DNA of 64,000 nucleotides from Agromyces sp. Soil535 (GTDB taxonomy: Bacteria > Actinomycetota > Actinomycetes > Actinomycetales > Microbacteriaceae): NCBI RefSeq assembly GCF_001428255.1, contig NZ_LMRW01000003.1, forward strand, positions 50,101-114,100, given 5' to 3'. Under the pieces are notes generated by a model. It was given only the letters and a program-made list of their open reading frames with translations, searched no databases and was not told where the DNA came from. Of the stretch, positions 24,797-32,537 are shown piece after piece; position 1 is the first letter of the stretch, and the number at the start of each line of letters is the position of its first letter. Both the position numbers and the translations under genes were made by a program.

Positions 24797-25249
24797 ATGT
24801 CGCTGCGCTTCGCCGACCCATACGCTCGGGCCGTGCATGCCTCGCAGAGCAGCAGCCACAGGAGCGGCGACGCCGTCAAGCTGACCATCTGGATCATCGT
24901 CGCTGCGGTCGCGCCCGTCGCCATCGTCATCGGTGGCATCGGAGGGACGCTGCGCTCCTTCGGCGGTGACGACCCGCAGCCGTTCATCGGGCTGGCGTTC
25001 CTCGGCGTCGCGATGAGCCTCGGCGCAGGCGTATCCGCCGTGGTGCTCGGCGGCCGCGTGTGGGCCGCCGTTCTCATCGCGTTTCCGGGTCTCAGCGTCT
25101 TCCTCGGGTACCTCGTCGGGCTTCCCGGGATCTCCCTGGCGGTCTTCGCAAGCCCGATCACCATCTGGATCGGGGTCGCCGCCGTGCTCAGGGCGATGGA
25201 TCATCCGGCCGGAGACCCATCCGACGGGAGCAAAGCGATCGACGAGTGA
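24797..25249 (+). CDS. Small membrane protein of unknown function
   Basis: About 150 residues with three hydrophobic segments (LTIWIIVAAVAPVAIVIGGIG, FIGLAFLGVAMSLGAGVSAVVLGG, VWAAVLIAFPGLSVFLGYLVG) and a further one near the end. No domain is recognised. The start at ATG 24797 has GGGGCAGG upstream; GTG 24833 is an alternative that would remove 12 residues. It stands alone, followed by a hairpin terminator. Confidence 0.55.
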   Translation: MSLRFADPYARAVHASQSSSHRSGDAVKLTIWIIVAAVAPVAIVIGGIGGTLRSFGGDDPQPFIGLAFLGVAMSLGAGVSAVVLGGRVWAAVLIAFPGLSVFLGYLVGLPGISLAVFASPITIWIGVAAVLRAMDHPAGDPSDGSKAIDE

Positions 25250-25251
25250 CG

Positions 25252-25283
25252 AATGCCCGGCCCTCGTGAAAGGACCGGGCATT
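25252..25283. terminator. Hairpin after the small membrane protein gene
   Basis: AATGCCCGG (25252-25260) pairs with CCGGGCATT (25275-25283), followed by TCTGT. It lies immediately after the stop codon. Confidence 0.75.
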
Positions 25284-25305
25284 TCTGTAGTTCCGGCAAG
25301 ACCGG

Positions 25306-25385
25306 TTACACCGCCTGCGCCGACTCCACGGTCGTACGCGGCACCAGGTGGTCACCGAGCGCGCCGGTGACGAACAGGAGCGGCG
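25306..25385 (-). pseudogene. Degenerate remnant of a ClpC C-terminal tail
   Basis: The minus-strand reading LLFVTGALGDHLVPRTTVESAQAV aligns with the end of the intact Clp gene ([10 protein letters not shown], then [12 protein letters not shown]), with about 16 residues between them deleted. The same stop context is kept. It is a third, much shorter copy of the tail also found at 41505-41880. Confidence 0.65.
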
Positions 25386-25410
25386 ATGTTGTCGTCGACC
25401 GGGCGCCCGA

Positions 25411-25498
25411 CACTCCGGCACTCCGGCACTCCGGCACTCCGGCACTCCGGCACTCCGGCACTCCGGCACTCCGGCACTCCGGCACTCCGGCACTCCGG
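25411..25498. repeat. Octamer tandem array, 11 copies of CACTCCGG
   Basis: Eleven perfect head-to-tail copies of the 8-bp unit, followed by CACCAGCGAATGCCGCG. Shorter runs of the same or related units lie at 2741, 26056, 29743, 33220 and 38700. The array lies between the Clp remnant and the NYN gene. Confidence 0.95.
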
Positions 25499-25559
25499 CA
25501 CCAGCGAATGCCGCGTGATTGTGCCGCCGGCGGCGGCAGCGGTAAGAGCGTCACGCTGG

Positions 25560-25994
25560 CTATCGACCGAGAATTGAGTTCAACCAGTCCGGCCCGGCGA
25601 CGACCACTCCGTCTGCGAGTCGCGCGCGCAGGCCCCGGTCCGCGGTGACCACCAGCACGCGCGCCCCCGCGTCGCCATAGCGCTGCGCAGCGGACACGAT
25701 GGCGCTGTCGCCATCCTTCGGCGCACGGACCACGACCACGCCGGCCGGCGCGGTGATCGCCTTCGCCGCGCCTTCCACGACGGCCACGACCTGCTCGACG
25801 ACGACGTTCTCAGCGTCGGGAGCTCGGACGGTCCGGCTCACAAGCCCGGGCATGAGCGCGAGGAGCTTGGTCGCCGCAGCTGCGCAGTCCTTCCACCAAC
25901 CATCCGGGCGTGAGCCCATCACGTTGGCCACGTCGACCACGACGATCACCGGCGCACCCGATGACCCGTCGCCCGGCATCCGCGCGTCATCCAT
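25560..25994 (-). CDS. NYN/PIN-like domain protein
   Basis: About 144 residues from ATG 25994. IVVVDVANVMGSRPDGWWKDCAAAATKLL carries the first acidic residue and the conserved N of NYN (PIN-superfamily) nucleases; DGDSAIVSAAQRYGDAGARVLVVTADRGLRARL carries the others. The name NTP pyrophosphohydrolase is used for this family in databases, but the motif order fits a PIN-like RNase fold better. No partner gene is adjacent. An ATG at 26024 is possible but adds a non-conserved stretch. Confidence 0.7.
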   Translation of the reverse strand: MDDARMPGDGSSGAPVIVVVDVANVMGSRPDGWWKDCAAAATKLLALMPGLVSRTVRAPDAENVVVEQVVAVVEGAAKAITAPAGVVVVRAPKDGDSAIVSAAQRYGDAGARVLVVTADRGLRARLADGVVVAGPDWLNSILGR

Positions 25995-26055
25995 CGGCCC
26001 AGCGTAGCCAGACACGCCGAACACTCGGCCCTCGTGAAGAGGACCGGACGTCCGG

Positions 26056-26079
26056 CACCTCGGGACTTCGGCACTTCGG
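26056..26079. repeat. Octamer repeat, 3 units
   Basis: CACCTCGG, GACTTCGG and CACTTCGG in tandem, followed by CACCAGCGGATGCCGCGG, the same tail as after the 25411 array. A hairpin-like CCTCGTG segment precedes it (26030-26055). Confidence 0.8.
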
Positions 26080-26104
26080 CACCAGCGGATGCCGCGGACT
26101 TACG

Positions 26105-27787
26105 TCACCCGGCGAGTGACGGTGCGAACGCATGCCACGCCCGGCGTCGTTCACTTCGCGGGTCCTCCTCGACGCGATCCGAGGAGTCGATCACGAGTGT
26201 CGATCGCGTCGGCTCGTCGTACCGCGGCCACGCCGGGCTCGGAGCTCCGGTCTCCGCGAAGCGCAGCCAGTGCTGCCGCATCCGCTCGCCCGCCGCCGCA
26301 TACAGCTCATAGCCGCCCAGGGAGATGATGACGCGGGCCATCGGCAGATCGGTCCGGTCGAACAGTGCGAACATCTCCACGCCGTGCGTCGCGTCGAGGC
26401 CGACCAGCTTGAGCAGGCGTGTTGCGAAATCGAACCGGTACGACCAGACCGGCGCGTACCGCGAACAGGTGTCGGCCACGCGCGTACTCGGATACCAGAA
26501 GCCGTAGTCACCGCCGAAGTCCGCGGCGGGCCGTCTTGCCGGCAGCTCGGGGTACGCGGCGCGCATGGCCCGCCGCGAGTCGCCGGGTGCCTCAGCGAAG
26601 AGGTCGTCGATGCGTTTCGCGCTCCGCGGCAGGATGTCGACGCGACCGCGGAAGATCGTGCCCTCCCGATCGTTCGTGCCGATGATGAGCGGCACGCGGT
26701 GCGCGCGACCTTCGCGGAAGGCCACGAACGGTCGCTCGGGCACGAGGTCGCCGTCGACGACGGGCGCGAAGCAGAACGCTCCGGCGTAGGCGTCGGGCGT
26801 ACGCACCTGGAGTGCGACGGACGCGATGACGAGGTCGTCCGCGCTTGCGTCGGTCAGCAACTGCTGCGGCGTCGGCGGGGCGGTGACGCGTGGCGCAACA
26901 TCGTGCGCTGCATCCTCGCGCGCCGCATCCTCGCGCGCCGGAGCCTCGCGCGCCGCATCCTCGCGCGCCGGAGCCTCGCGCGCCGGAGCCTCGCGCGCCG
27001 CGTTCCGCTCCGCCCGCTCGCGCACGACATCTCGCAGGATCGCGACGTACTCCGCCGCCCACCTCGCCGTCAGGTAGGGCGAGTAGACCGCGTCGGGCGG
27101 CGGGCTCTGAGCGATGGCCCCGGCGAAGAGCCCGCGCGCGGACGGCGTCGCCATGAGGGTCGTGACCGCGTTGCCGCCCGCCGACTCGCCGAACACCGTG
27201 ACGCGCTCGGCATCGCCGCCGAAAGCGGCGATGTTCGCCCGCACCCATCCGAGCAACGCGACCTGGTCACGCAGCCCGAGGTTGCTCTCGAACCGGCGCG
27301 GGCCGGAACTGTACCGCGTGAAGTCGAGGTAGCCGAGCGCGCCGAGGCGGTAGTTGAAGCTCACGTACACGATGCGCCCGCTGCGCACGAACCCCTCGCC
27401 CTGACCCGAGAAGTCACTCGACGAGCCCGCGCTGTATCCCCCGCCGTGAATGAACACCATCACCGGTAAGGGCGACCCACCCGCGTCGCGGGCGGGAGCA
27501 TGCACGTTCACGCTCAGGCAGTCCTCGTCGGCGGTGACGACACTCGTTGCCGGCCGCACCAGACGATTGGAGTACGCCTGCGGTGCGATCGCGCCGAACA
27601 CCGACGCGTCACGGACTCCCCGCCACGGCAGCACCGGCGCCGGCGCCCTGAACCGCCGCTCTCCGATGGGCGGGGCCGCGTACGGCATGCCCCGCCACGC
27701 GAGCATCCCGCCCTCGCGCAGCCCGCGCACGACGCCCCCCGTGATGCGGACCTCGAGTCGGTCGTCCGTTCCAGGGTGTGCGGTCAT
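26105..27787 (-). CDS. Type-B carboxylesterase
   Basis: About 560 residues from ATG 27787. Features of family CE10/type B: EDCLSVNVHAP, oxyanion loop VFIHGGGYSAGSS, nucleophile elbow TVFGESAGGNA, catalytic glutamate in TNDREGTIF, and histidine in THGVEMFALF. No signal peptide is seen, so it is cytoplasmic. A 90-bp array of six 15-bp units (26910-26999) inserts AREAP/AREDA repeats into a surface loop. It hydrolyses esters of unknown identity; para-nitrobenzyl esterase is the usual annotation. Confidence 0.88.
   Translation of the reverse strand: MTAHPGTDDRLEVRITGGVVRGLREGGMLAWRGMPYAAPPIGERRFRAPAPVLPWRGVRDASVFGAIAPQAYSNRLVRPATSVVTADEDCLSVNVHAPARDAGGSPLPVMVFIHGGGYSAGSSSDFSGQGEGFVRSGRIVYVSFNYRLGALGYLDFTRYSSGPRRFESNLGLRDQVALLGWVRANIAAFGGDAERVTVFGESAGGNAVTTLMATPSARGLFAGAIAQSPPPDAVYSPYLTARWAAEYVAILRDVVRERAERNAAREAPAREAPAREDAAREAPAREDAAREDAAHDVAPRVTAPPTPQQLLTDASADDLVIASVALQVRTPDAYAGAFCFAPVVDGDLVPERPFVAFREGRAHRVPLIIGTNDREGTIFRGRVDILPRSAKRIDDLFAEAPGDSRRAMRAAYPELPARRPAADFGGDYGFWYPSTRVADTCSRYAPVWSYRFDFATRLLKLVGLDATHGVEMFALFDRTDLPMARVIISLGGYELYAAAGERMRQHWLRFAETGAPSPAWPRYDEPTRSTLVIDSSDRVEEDPRSERRRAWHAFAPSLAG
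26910..26999 (-). repeat. Six-copy 15-bp repeat inside the carboxylesterase gene
   Basis: Units are GCATCCTCGCGCGCC or GGAGCCTCGCGCGCC, in the order A A B A B B on the plus strand. Each 15-bp unit adds five residues, so copy changes keep the frame. Confidence 0.9.
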
Positions 27788-27915
27788 ACCTGCACGCAGC
27801 CCATTGCCCCATTCAATCCCTGCGGCGTCCGCGGCGCCAGAGGGCGCGACATGAGCGGGTGCCGGCGTCGGATGCCGCGGGCCTGCGCCGCGGCATCCGC
27901 CCGACGCCTCCGATG

Positions 27916-28437
27916 TCAGGCGTCGGCGAGGAAATGGAACAGGTCGTGGTCCTGCCATTCGCCGGCGATCTTCAGGTACCTCGGCGCCATGCCGAAGCGG
28001 ACGAACCCGGCCCGAGCGAGCACGCGCTGCGACCGCAGGTTGTGCCGCAATGTCGCGGCCTGCACTCGGCGGAGGCCCAGCTCATCGAACGCGAGCGCGG
28101 TGACAGACCGGAGCGCAGCGGTCGCATAGCCGCGGCCATTCGCCTCCGGGGCGACCCAGTACCCGGTGCTGCACGATTGGAGCGACCCACGCACGATGCT
28201 CTGCAGCGTGATCCCGCCGACGACGTCGCCTGCCTCATCGAGGATCACCTGTGGAAGCGCCTCGCCTCGCTCGTGGCGCTCGAGCGCCAGCCGGATGGCC
28301 TCGAGCTGTCCCTCTCGGGTGAAGTACGAGGAGGGCCGCTCGGGTTCGAACGGCGCGAAGAACCCCTGGTTGTTCCCCTTCAGGCGCGCGAGCCGTGGTG
28401 CGTCATCGAGCCGGATGAGTCGAATGCTGGCGGGCAT
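27916..28437 (-). CDS. GNAT acetyltransferase, RimJ/RimL type
   Basis: 173 residues from ATG 28437. TGYWVAPEANGRGYATAALRSVTALAFDELGLRRVQAATLRHNLRSQRVLARAGF carries the acetyl-CoA loop (NGRGYATAA) and the NxxSxRVxxKxGF-type motif of RimJ-like enzymes. The longer open frame upstream has no ribosome site. It probably acetylates a protein N-terminus or amino acid derivative. Confidence 0.85.
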   Translation of the reverse strand: MPASIRLIRLDDAPRLARLKGNNQGFFAPFEPERPSSYFTREGQLEAIRLALERHERGEALPQVILDEAGDVVGGITLQSIVRGSLQSCSTGYWVAPEANGRGYATAALRSVTALAFDELGLRRVQAATLRHNLRSQRVLARAGFVRFGMAPRYLKIAGEWQDHDLFHFLADA

Positions 28438-28525
28438 CGACCCAGCTTCGCATATGCCGGGTCGTTCGTTCAGGGCTGTCTCCCGGAGGGATGACGCGAG
28501 GCCAGCCGCGACACGCTGCGCCGCT

Positions 28526-29083
28526 TCAGTCCCTCCGGCGCCGTTTCCTCGGCCGGTATGCCTCCTTGATGACGCTTTCGGCATACCAGCGATATGAGTC
28601 ACGCCCGTCGGGCAATTCGACAGAGTCGTCGCCGTAGACCTCGTAGGCGATGTGGACGAGATCGTCGGGTTCCGTGATGCCGAGATGTCTGACGAGAATG
28701 CCGAGGTCGGCGAAGTCCTTGTCCCTCGCTGCTGACAACTTCATCGCGACGAGCTCGCGTGGGGTCGCGATTGCGACGGCGACGTGGTCGTCGGACGGTG
28801 CCGCGTCTACTCGAAGCCAGCTCCGGCCGGCGGCATTCAGCCAGGTCGACGGAAGTCCGAGGTCCGCAGCCATCTCGGCGACGACATCCTCCACTTCGGC
28901 GCGCGGCTCGATGAGTGCGTCGATGTCTCGGGTCACGCGCACATCCGGGTCGTCGGGAAACCGCAATAACATGGCCGCACCACCGGCGACCCGGATGGTA
29001 CCGCGGACTCCTCGCTCGTTGAGTCGTCGAGCGAGCTCATCGAGGAGTTCACGGACTGACTGGGCGTCGAGATCGCGTCTCAT
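28526..29083 (-). CDS. Nucleotidyltransferase, candidate toxin
   Basis: 185 residues. IRVAGGAAMLLRFPDD is the GG/S motif and VTRDIDALIEP the D-x-D motif of minimal/AbiEii-type nucleotidyltransferases (DUF6036-like). ATPRELVAMKLSAARDKDFADLGILVR is the conserved lysine/aspartate region. The start overlaps the XRE gene stop by 4 bp. This order (XRE gene, then nucleotidyltransferase) resembles toxin-antitoxin pairs in which the transferase modifies tRNA. Toxicity is inferred. The DNA is followed by a GNAT gene 89 bp downstream. Confidence 0.75.
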   Translation of the reverse strand: MRRDLDAQSVRELLDELARRLNERGVRGTIRVAGGAAMLLRFPDDPDVRVTRDIDALIEPRAEVEDVVAEMAADLGLPSTWLNAAGRSWLRVDAAPSDDHVAVAIATPRELVAMKLSAARDKDFADLGILVRHLGITEPDDLVHIAYEVYGDDSVELPDGRDSYRWYAESVIKEAYRPRKRRRRD

Positions 29084-29658
29084 CTGGTCGAGAGCGAGTT
29101 CGCGTCGAGGTAGATGTTCAACTCACGCAGCCGCTCAGGGGTGGACGTCTTGGCCTTCTCGCGGAGAGGAGGGAATCGGGAGACATACCACCTCCGGTTC
29201 AGCTTGGCCGGCCTCGCCCACTCCGGCCGGCGCTCGTGGGGGATGGCCTCGCCGTAGACCGCTCGGAACAGCTGCTCCCAACGAGCGTCCTTGATCTGCG
29301 ACGGCCGCGTACGCAGGTCTGCGTCGGTGAGCTTGTCAGGCTCCTCCTTCAGCACCGAGGCGGCGTGGCTGATCAGCCGCAGTGCGTAGCTTCCGTCACG
29401 CTCGTCGAGTGCCTGGTTGACCTTGTCGGTCACCGCCGCCGGTGTGTAGTCGGCGTACGGAGAGTCGGGGCTCGCGCCGATGCTGAGCCGCCGCCCCATC
29501 GCATCGAGCGCACGCTCGAGTGTCTCGAGCTTTATGCGCCCCTCTCGTTCCGACCGCTCCATCTGCGAGATCGCACCGATCGTGACGCCGAGTCGCTCAG
29601 CGAGGTCGGCGCCGGTCAGCCCGAGTTCGTCTCGGGCTGTGCGGATCAGGTCGGACAT
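29080..29658 (-). CDS. XRE-family protein, candidate antitoxin
   Basis: 192 residues. The N-terminal helix-turn-helix LIRTARDELGLTGADLAERLGVTIGAISQMERSEREGRIKLETLERALDAMG spans residues about 4-55. The C-terminal 130 residues are not recognised. The transcript is likely leaderless: TATAAT lies 6 bp before the ATG and TTGCGT lies 16 bp further upstream. A TATAG/CTATA inverted repeat covers the -10, fitting autoregulation. It is translationally coupled to the nucleotidyltransferase. Confidence 0.75.
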   Translation of the reverse strand: MSDLIRTARDELGLTGADLAERLGVTIGAISQMERSEREGRIKLETLERALDAMGRRLSIGASPDSPYADYTPAAVTDKVNQALDERDGSYALRLISHAASVLKEEPDKLTDADLRTRPSQIKDARWEQLFRAVYGEAIPHERRPEWARPAKLNRRWYVSRFPPLREKAKTSTPERLRELNIYLDANSLSTR

Positions 29659-29664
29659 GCGTCA

Positions 29665-29704
29665 ATTATAGCTCTACCTATATTCAACGCAAGTGCGCGC
29701 GCAC
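29665..29704 (-). promoter_or_regulatory. Leaderless promoter of the XRE/nucleotidyltransferase pair
   Basis: On the minus strand, TATAAT (29670-29665) follows TTGCGT by 16 bp and precedes ATG 29658 by 6 bp. TATAG (29667-29671) and CTATA (29678-29682) form a short inverted repeat over the -10. Confidence 0.65.
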
Positions 29705-29742
29705 CCATGGAGGCACGACAAAGCCGGCCCCTCGTGATGAGG

Positions 29743-29758
29743 TACTTCGGCACTTCGG
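29743..29758. repeat. Octamer repeat, 2 units
   Basis: TACTTCGG and CACTTCGG in tandem, preceded by CCCCTCGTGATGAG as at the other copies. Confidence 0.7.
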
Positions 29759-29784
29759 CCTTCGGCACGTCTATGACGACCTCC

Positions 29785-29818
29785 TTGACAATATTACTGA
29801 GTTAACTCATAATTGAGT
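29785..29818 (+). promoter_or_regulatory. Promoter with TetR-type operators
   Basis: TTGACA (29785-29790) and CATAAT (29808-29813) are spaced by 17 bp. TGAGTTAACTCA (29798-29809) is a perfect palindrome and ACTCATAATTGAGT (29805-29818) an inverted repeat with a 4-bp centre. Both cover the -10. The second is nearly repeated at 32492-32505 before the tetR gene. Confidence 0.8.
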
Positions 29819-29882
29819 GCACTCGGGTTATCGAGTAGGACGAGACAGATCGTCACCAACTGACACCACAAGGAGAACCATC

Positions 29883-30758
29883 ATGAGCATCACCGAAACC
29901 TCGAACGAGCCCGTCATCACGTCGTATGCGAAGGCGCCTGCCCGCACGATCAATGCCGGCGGCGTCACCTACGCCTACCGCGAGCTGGGACCGAAGGGCG
30001 GCATCCCCGTCGTCTTCTTCGTCCACCTCGCCGCCACCCTGGACAACTGGGACCCCCGCATCGTCGACCCCATCGCCAAGGACCACCACGTCATCACCTT
30101 CGACAACCGCGGCGTCGGCGCCTCCACCGGTGAGGTTCCCGACAGCGTCGAGGCGATGGCCGACCACGCCGTCACCTTCATCAAGGCCCTCGGGTACGAC
30201 AAGGTCGACATCTTCTCGTTCTCGCTGGGCGGCATGGTCGCGCAGGCCCTCGTGGTCAAGCACCCCGACCTCGTGCGCAAGCTCGTCCTCACCGGGACCG
30301 GCCCCGCCGGCGGCAAGGACATCGACAAGGTCGCCGGAACCACCTACTACGACATGCTGCGGGCGACCCTGACCCGGTCGGACCCGAAGGAGTTCCTGTT
30401 CTTCAACCGCGACACCACCGGCAAGCGCGCCGGGAAGGCGTTCGTCGAGCGACTCGAGGAGCGCACCGTCGACCGTGACGCGCCGATCAAGGTGAAGGCG
30501 TTCCAGACGCAGCTGAAGGCGATCAAGAAGTGGGGACGCTCGACGCCCGCAGACCTGTCGAAGATCACCCAGCCCACCCTGATCGCCAACGGCGACAACG
30601 ACCGCATGGTGCCCTCGGTCCTCTCCGAAGACCTCCACCGCCGCATCAAGGGGTCCGAGCTGACCATCTACCCCAACTCCGGCCACGGCGGCATCTTCCA
30701 GTTCCACGACGAGTTCGCCCCCGTCGCCGTCGAGTTCCTCGCCCGCCCGCAGGCGTGA
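29883..30758 (+). CDS. Alpha/beta hydrolase, first gene of the TetR operon
   Basis: 291 residues from ATG 29883, with AAGGAG 7 bp upstream. The fold shows VVFFVHLAATLDNWDPR (the usual HG is HL), the nucleophile elbow FSFSLGGMVAQAL, aspartate in NGDNDRMV and the histidine in NSGHGG. The frame upstream of 29883 lacks a start with a ribosome site. Such proteins act as haloperoxidase-like or ester hydrolases. It leads the operon with the enoyl-CoA hydratase-like and EthD-like genes under TetR control. Confidence 0.88.
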   Translation: MSITETSNEPVITSYAKAPARTINAGGVTYAYRELGPKGGIPVVFFVHLAATLDNWDPRIVDPIAKDHHVITFDNRGVGASTGEVPDSVEAMADHAVTFIKALGYDKVDIFSFSLGGMVAQALVVKHPDLVRKLVLTGTGPAGGKDIDKVAGTTYYDMLRATLTRSDPKEFLFFNRDTTGKRAGKAFVERLEERTVDRDAPIKVKAFQTQLKAIKKWGRSTPADLSKITQPTLIANGDNDRMVPSVLSEDLHRRIKGSELTIYPNSGHGGIFQFHDEFAPVAVEFLARPQA

Positions 30759-30803
30759 CACCCCACCCATCCGACACCGATCTACCCACTGGAGCAACAG
30801 ACC

Positions 30804-31634
30804 ATGACCGAGCAGAGCACCATCCACTACGAACGCACCTCACCACAGGTCGCGAAGATCACCTTCGCCAACCCGCCCGTGAACCTCATCGTCGGCGAGA
30901 CCGTCCTCCGTCTCACCGAGATCGTCGACGAGTTGGCGACCGATCCCGACATCCAGGTCGTCGTGTTCGACAGCGGCGTGCCGGACTTCTTCTACAACCA
31001 TTTCGACCTCGCCGCAGCCGCCGAATTCCCCGCCCCCGAAGGCGAAGGAGCAGTGCCGGTGTGGACCGATCTGGTCCTGAAGCTCTCCAAGGCCCCCTAC
31101 ATCACCATCGCCGCGATTCGGGGTCGCACGCGTGGGGGCGGGAACGAGCTCGCGCTCGCGTTCGACTTGCGCTACGCCAGCAGTGAGAAGGCGATCTTCG
31201 GGCAGCCCGAGGTCGGCGGTGGTCTGCTGCCCGGTGGTGGCGGCACCGAGCGGCTTCCGCGCACCATCGGTCGTGACCGGGCACTGGAGGTCATCCTCAC
31301 CAGCGCCGATTACGACGCATCCACCGCCGAACGCTGGGGCTGGGTCACCCGCGCCCTGCCCGACGCCGAGCTGGACGCGTTCGTAGACTCCATCGTCGCT
31401 CGGCTGGCGTCCTTCGATGGCACCTCCCTGGCGTCGGCCAAGGCGATGATCAACCGGGCCACGCTGCCGCCGGACGCGGACCTCGTCGCCGCCTACGGTG
31501 AGTTCGCGCACTCCCTCACCCTCCCCGGATTCCTCACTCGCGCCGCAGGCACCCAGACCCTCGCAGAGCAGGCCGGCATCGACCTGGAGTACCGCCTCGG
31601 GGAGTACATCGGCATGGCCAACCAGCAACGCTGA
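30804..31634 (+). CDS. Enoyl-CoA hydratase/isomerase family protein
   Basis: 276 residues. Crotonase features: IRGRTRGGGNELALAFDLRYAS (oxyanion and first glutamate region), FGQPEVGGGLLPGGGGTERLPRTIG, and ADYDASTAERWGWVTRALP. The oxyanion loop VPDFFYNHFDLAA is present. Substrate class is unknown. It starts 45 bp after the alpha/beta hydrolase and shares its operon, so it may process a CoA thioester arising from the same pathway. Confidence 0.88.
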   Translation: MTEQSTIHYERTSPQVAKITFANPPVNLIVGETVLRLTEIVDELATDPDIQVVVFDSGVPDFFYNHFDLAAAAEFPAPEGEGAVPVWTDLVLKLSKAPYITIAAIRGRTRGGGNELALAFDLRYASSEKAIFGQPEVGGGLLPGGGGTERLPRTIGRDRALEVILTSADYDASTAERWGWVTRALPDAELDAFVDSIVARLASFDGTSLASAKAMINRATLPPDADLVAAYGEFAHSLTLPGFLTRAAGTQTLAEQAGIDLEYRLGEYIGMANQQR

Positions 31635-31705
31635 CACCAGCCACCAAGGGCTGGGGCCGCGCAATGCTGCGGCCCCGGCATCCGAAATCACCTGAAGGAC
31701 AAGCA

Positions 31706-32503
31706 ATGACGAACACGAATCCGCACGCGAAGAAGGCTTTCGCGTCATCGATCCTGCTGTGGATGCGCACCGATCAGCCGCGCCAGCAAGGAATGAACCA
31801 CTGGAAGGGCCCCCACTCGAAGATCATCTCGGCAACCCCGGGGTTCGACGAGTACCGGCAGATCCACCTCGCCGCAACCAATCCCGGGCTGTGGCCCGCC
31901 ATCCACGGTGTCGAGACGGCCATTCCCGTAGATCGCAAGATCGACGGGGTCGCCGAGGTCACGTTCGCCTCCGCGCTCTCGCCGTTGCGAGGCCGGAAAC
32001 AGACCAGGCTCGCGTACAGAGACGAAGTGAACGTGTTCCGGCGCACCCTGCTCTACGCCGGGCCGCCGAGCTCGGCCCGCTGGTACGACGTCGCCCGGCC
32101 CGGCGAGAGAACGAGGGCTCGAGCCCTGATCTACCTCAGGAGACGAGAAGGCGTCGGCACCCGACCGTTCCGGAAGTACGTCACCGACGAGCTCGTGCCC
32201 GCTCTCGCGAACACGGGCGTGATGACAGAGCTGCGAACCCAGGTGTTCATGCCCTGGAACGAGAAGCTCTGGGACACGCCTGATGTCGCGCACGACAACC
32301 CCACCGGCCAGCGGCTCCACGCCTCGTTGATCCTCGGCTTCGCAGACGCATCCGCGCGAGCGGCGTTCTTCGAGAGCGAGGAGATCACGACGCTATCGGA
32401 GCGGTTGTCAGTGTTCGCTTCCGCAGTCCACGCATACGAGGTGTCCGAAGCATTGACCTATGTGAAGGAAGGCGAAGTCCTCCCGCACTATGCTCATAAC
32501 TGA
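31706..32503 (+). CDS. EthD-like dimeric alpha/beta-barrel protein
   Basis: 265 residues from ATG 31706, with GAAGGAC upstream. HWKGPHSKIISATPGFDEYRQIHLA near the N-terminus resembles EthD/ferredoxin-like barrels, and TRPFRKYVTDELVPALA with HASLILGFADASARAAFFESEE suggests a second barrel repeat. Homologues are sometimes labelled strictosidine synthase, which the sequence does not support. It is the third gene of the operon. Its last codons contain the tetR operator, so this operon and tetR can be read separately. Confidence 0.6.
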   Translation: MTNTNPHAKKAFASSILLWMRTDQPRQQGMNHWKGPHSKIISATPGFDEYRQIHLAATNPGLWPAIHGVETAIPVDRKIDGVAEVTFASALSPLRGRKQTRLAYRDEVNVFRRTLLYAGPPSSARWYDVARPGERTRARALIYLRRREGVGTRPFRKYVTDELVPALANTGVMTELRTQVFMPWNEKLWDTPDVAHDNPTGQRLHASLILGFADASARAAFFESEEITTLSERLSVFASAVHAYEVSEALTYVKEGEVLPHYAHN

Positions 32504-32506
32504 GCA
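32491..32506. promoter_or_regulatory. TetR-type operator before tetR
   Basis: TGCTCATAACTGAGCA, perfect 6-bp arms around TAAC, overlaps the stop of the EthD-like gene and lies 32 bp before the TetR start. It matches the operator at 29805-29818 in CTCATAAYTGAG. Confidence 0.75.
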
Positions 32507-32537
32507 CAGTCAGATCCGATACCAGGAGGACACCGTC

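Noticed and set aside
25411..25498. Possible CRISPR array
   Set aside because: Units are 8 bp and contiguous, without spacers or cas genes.
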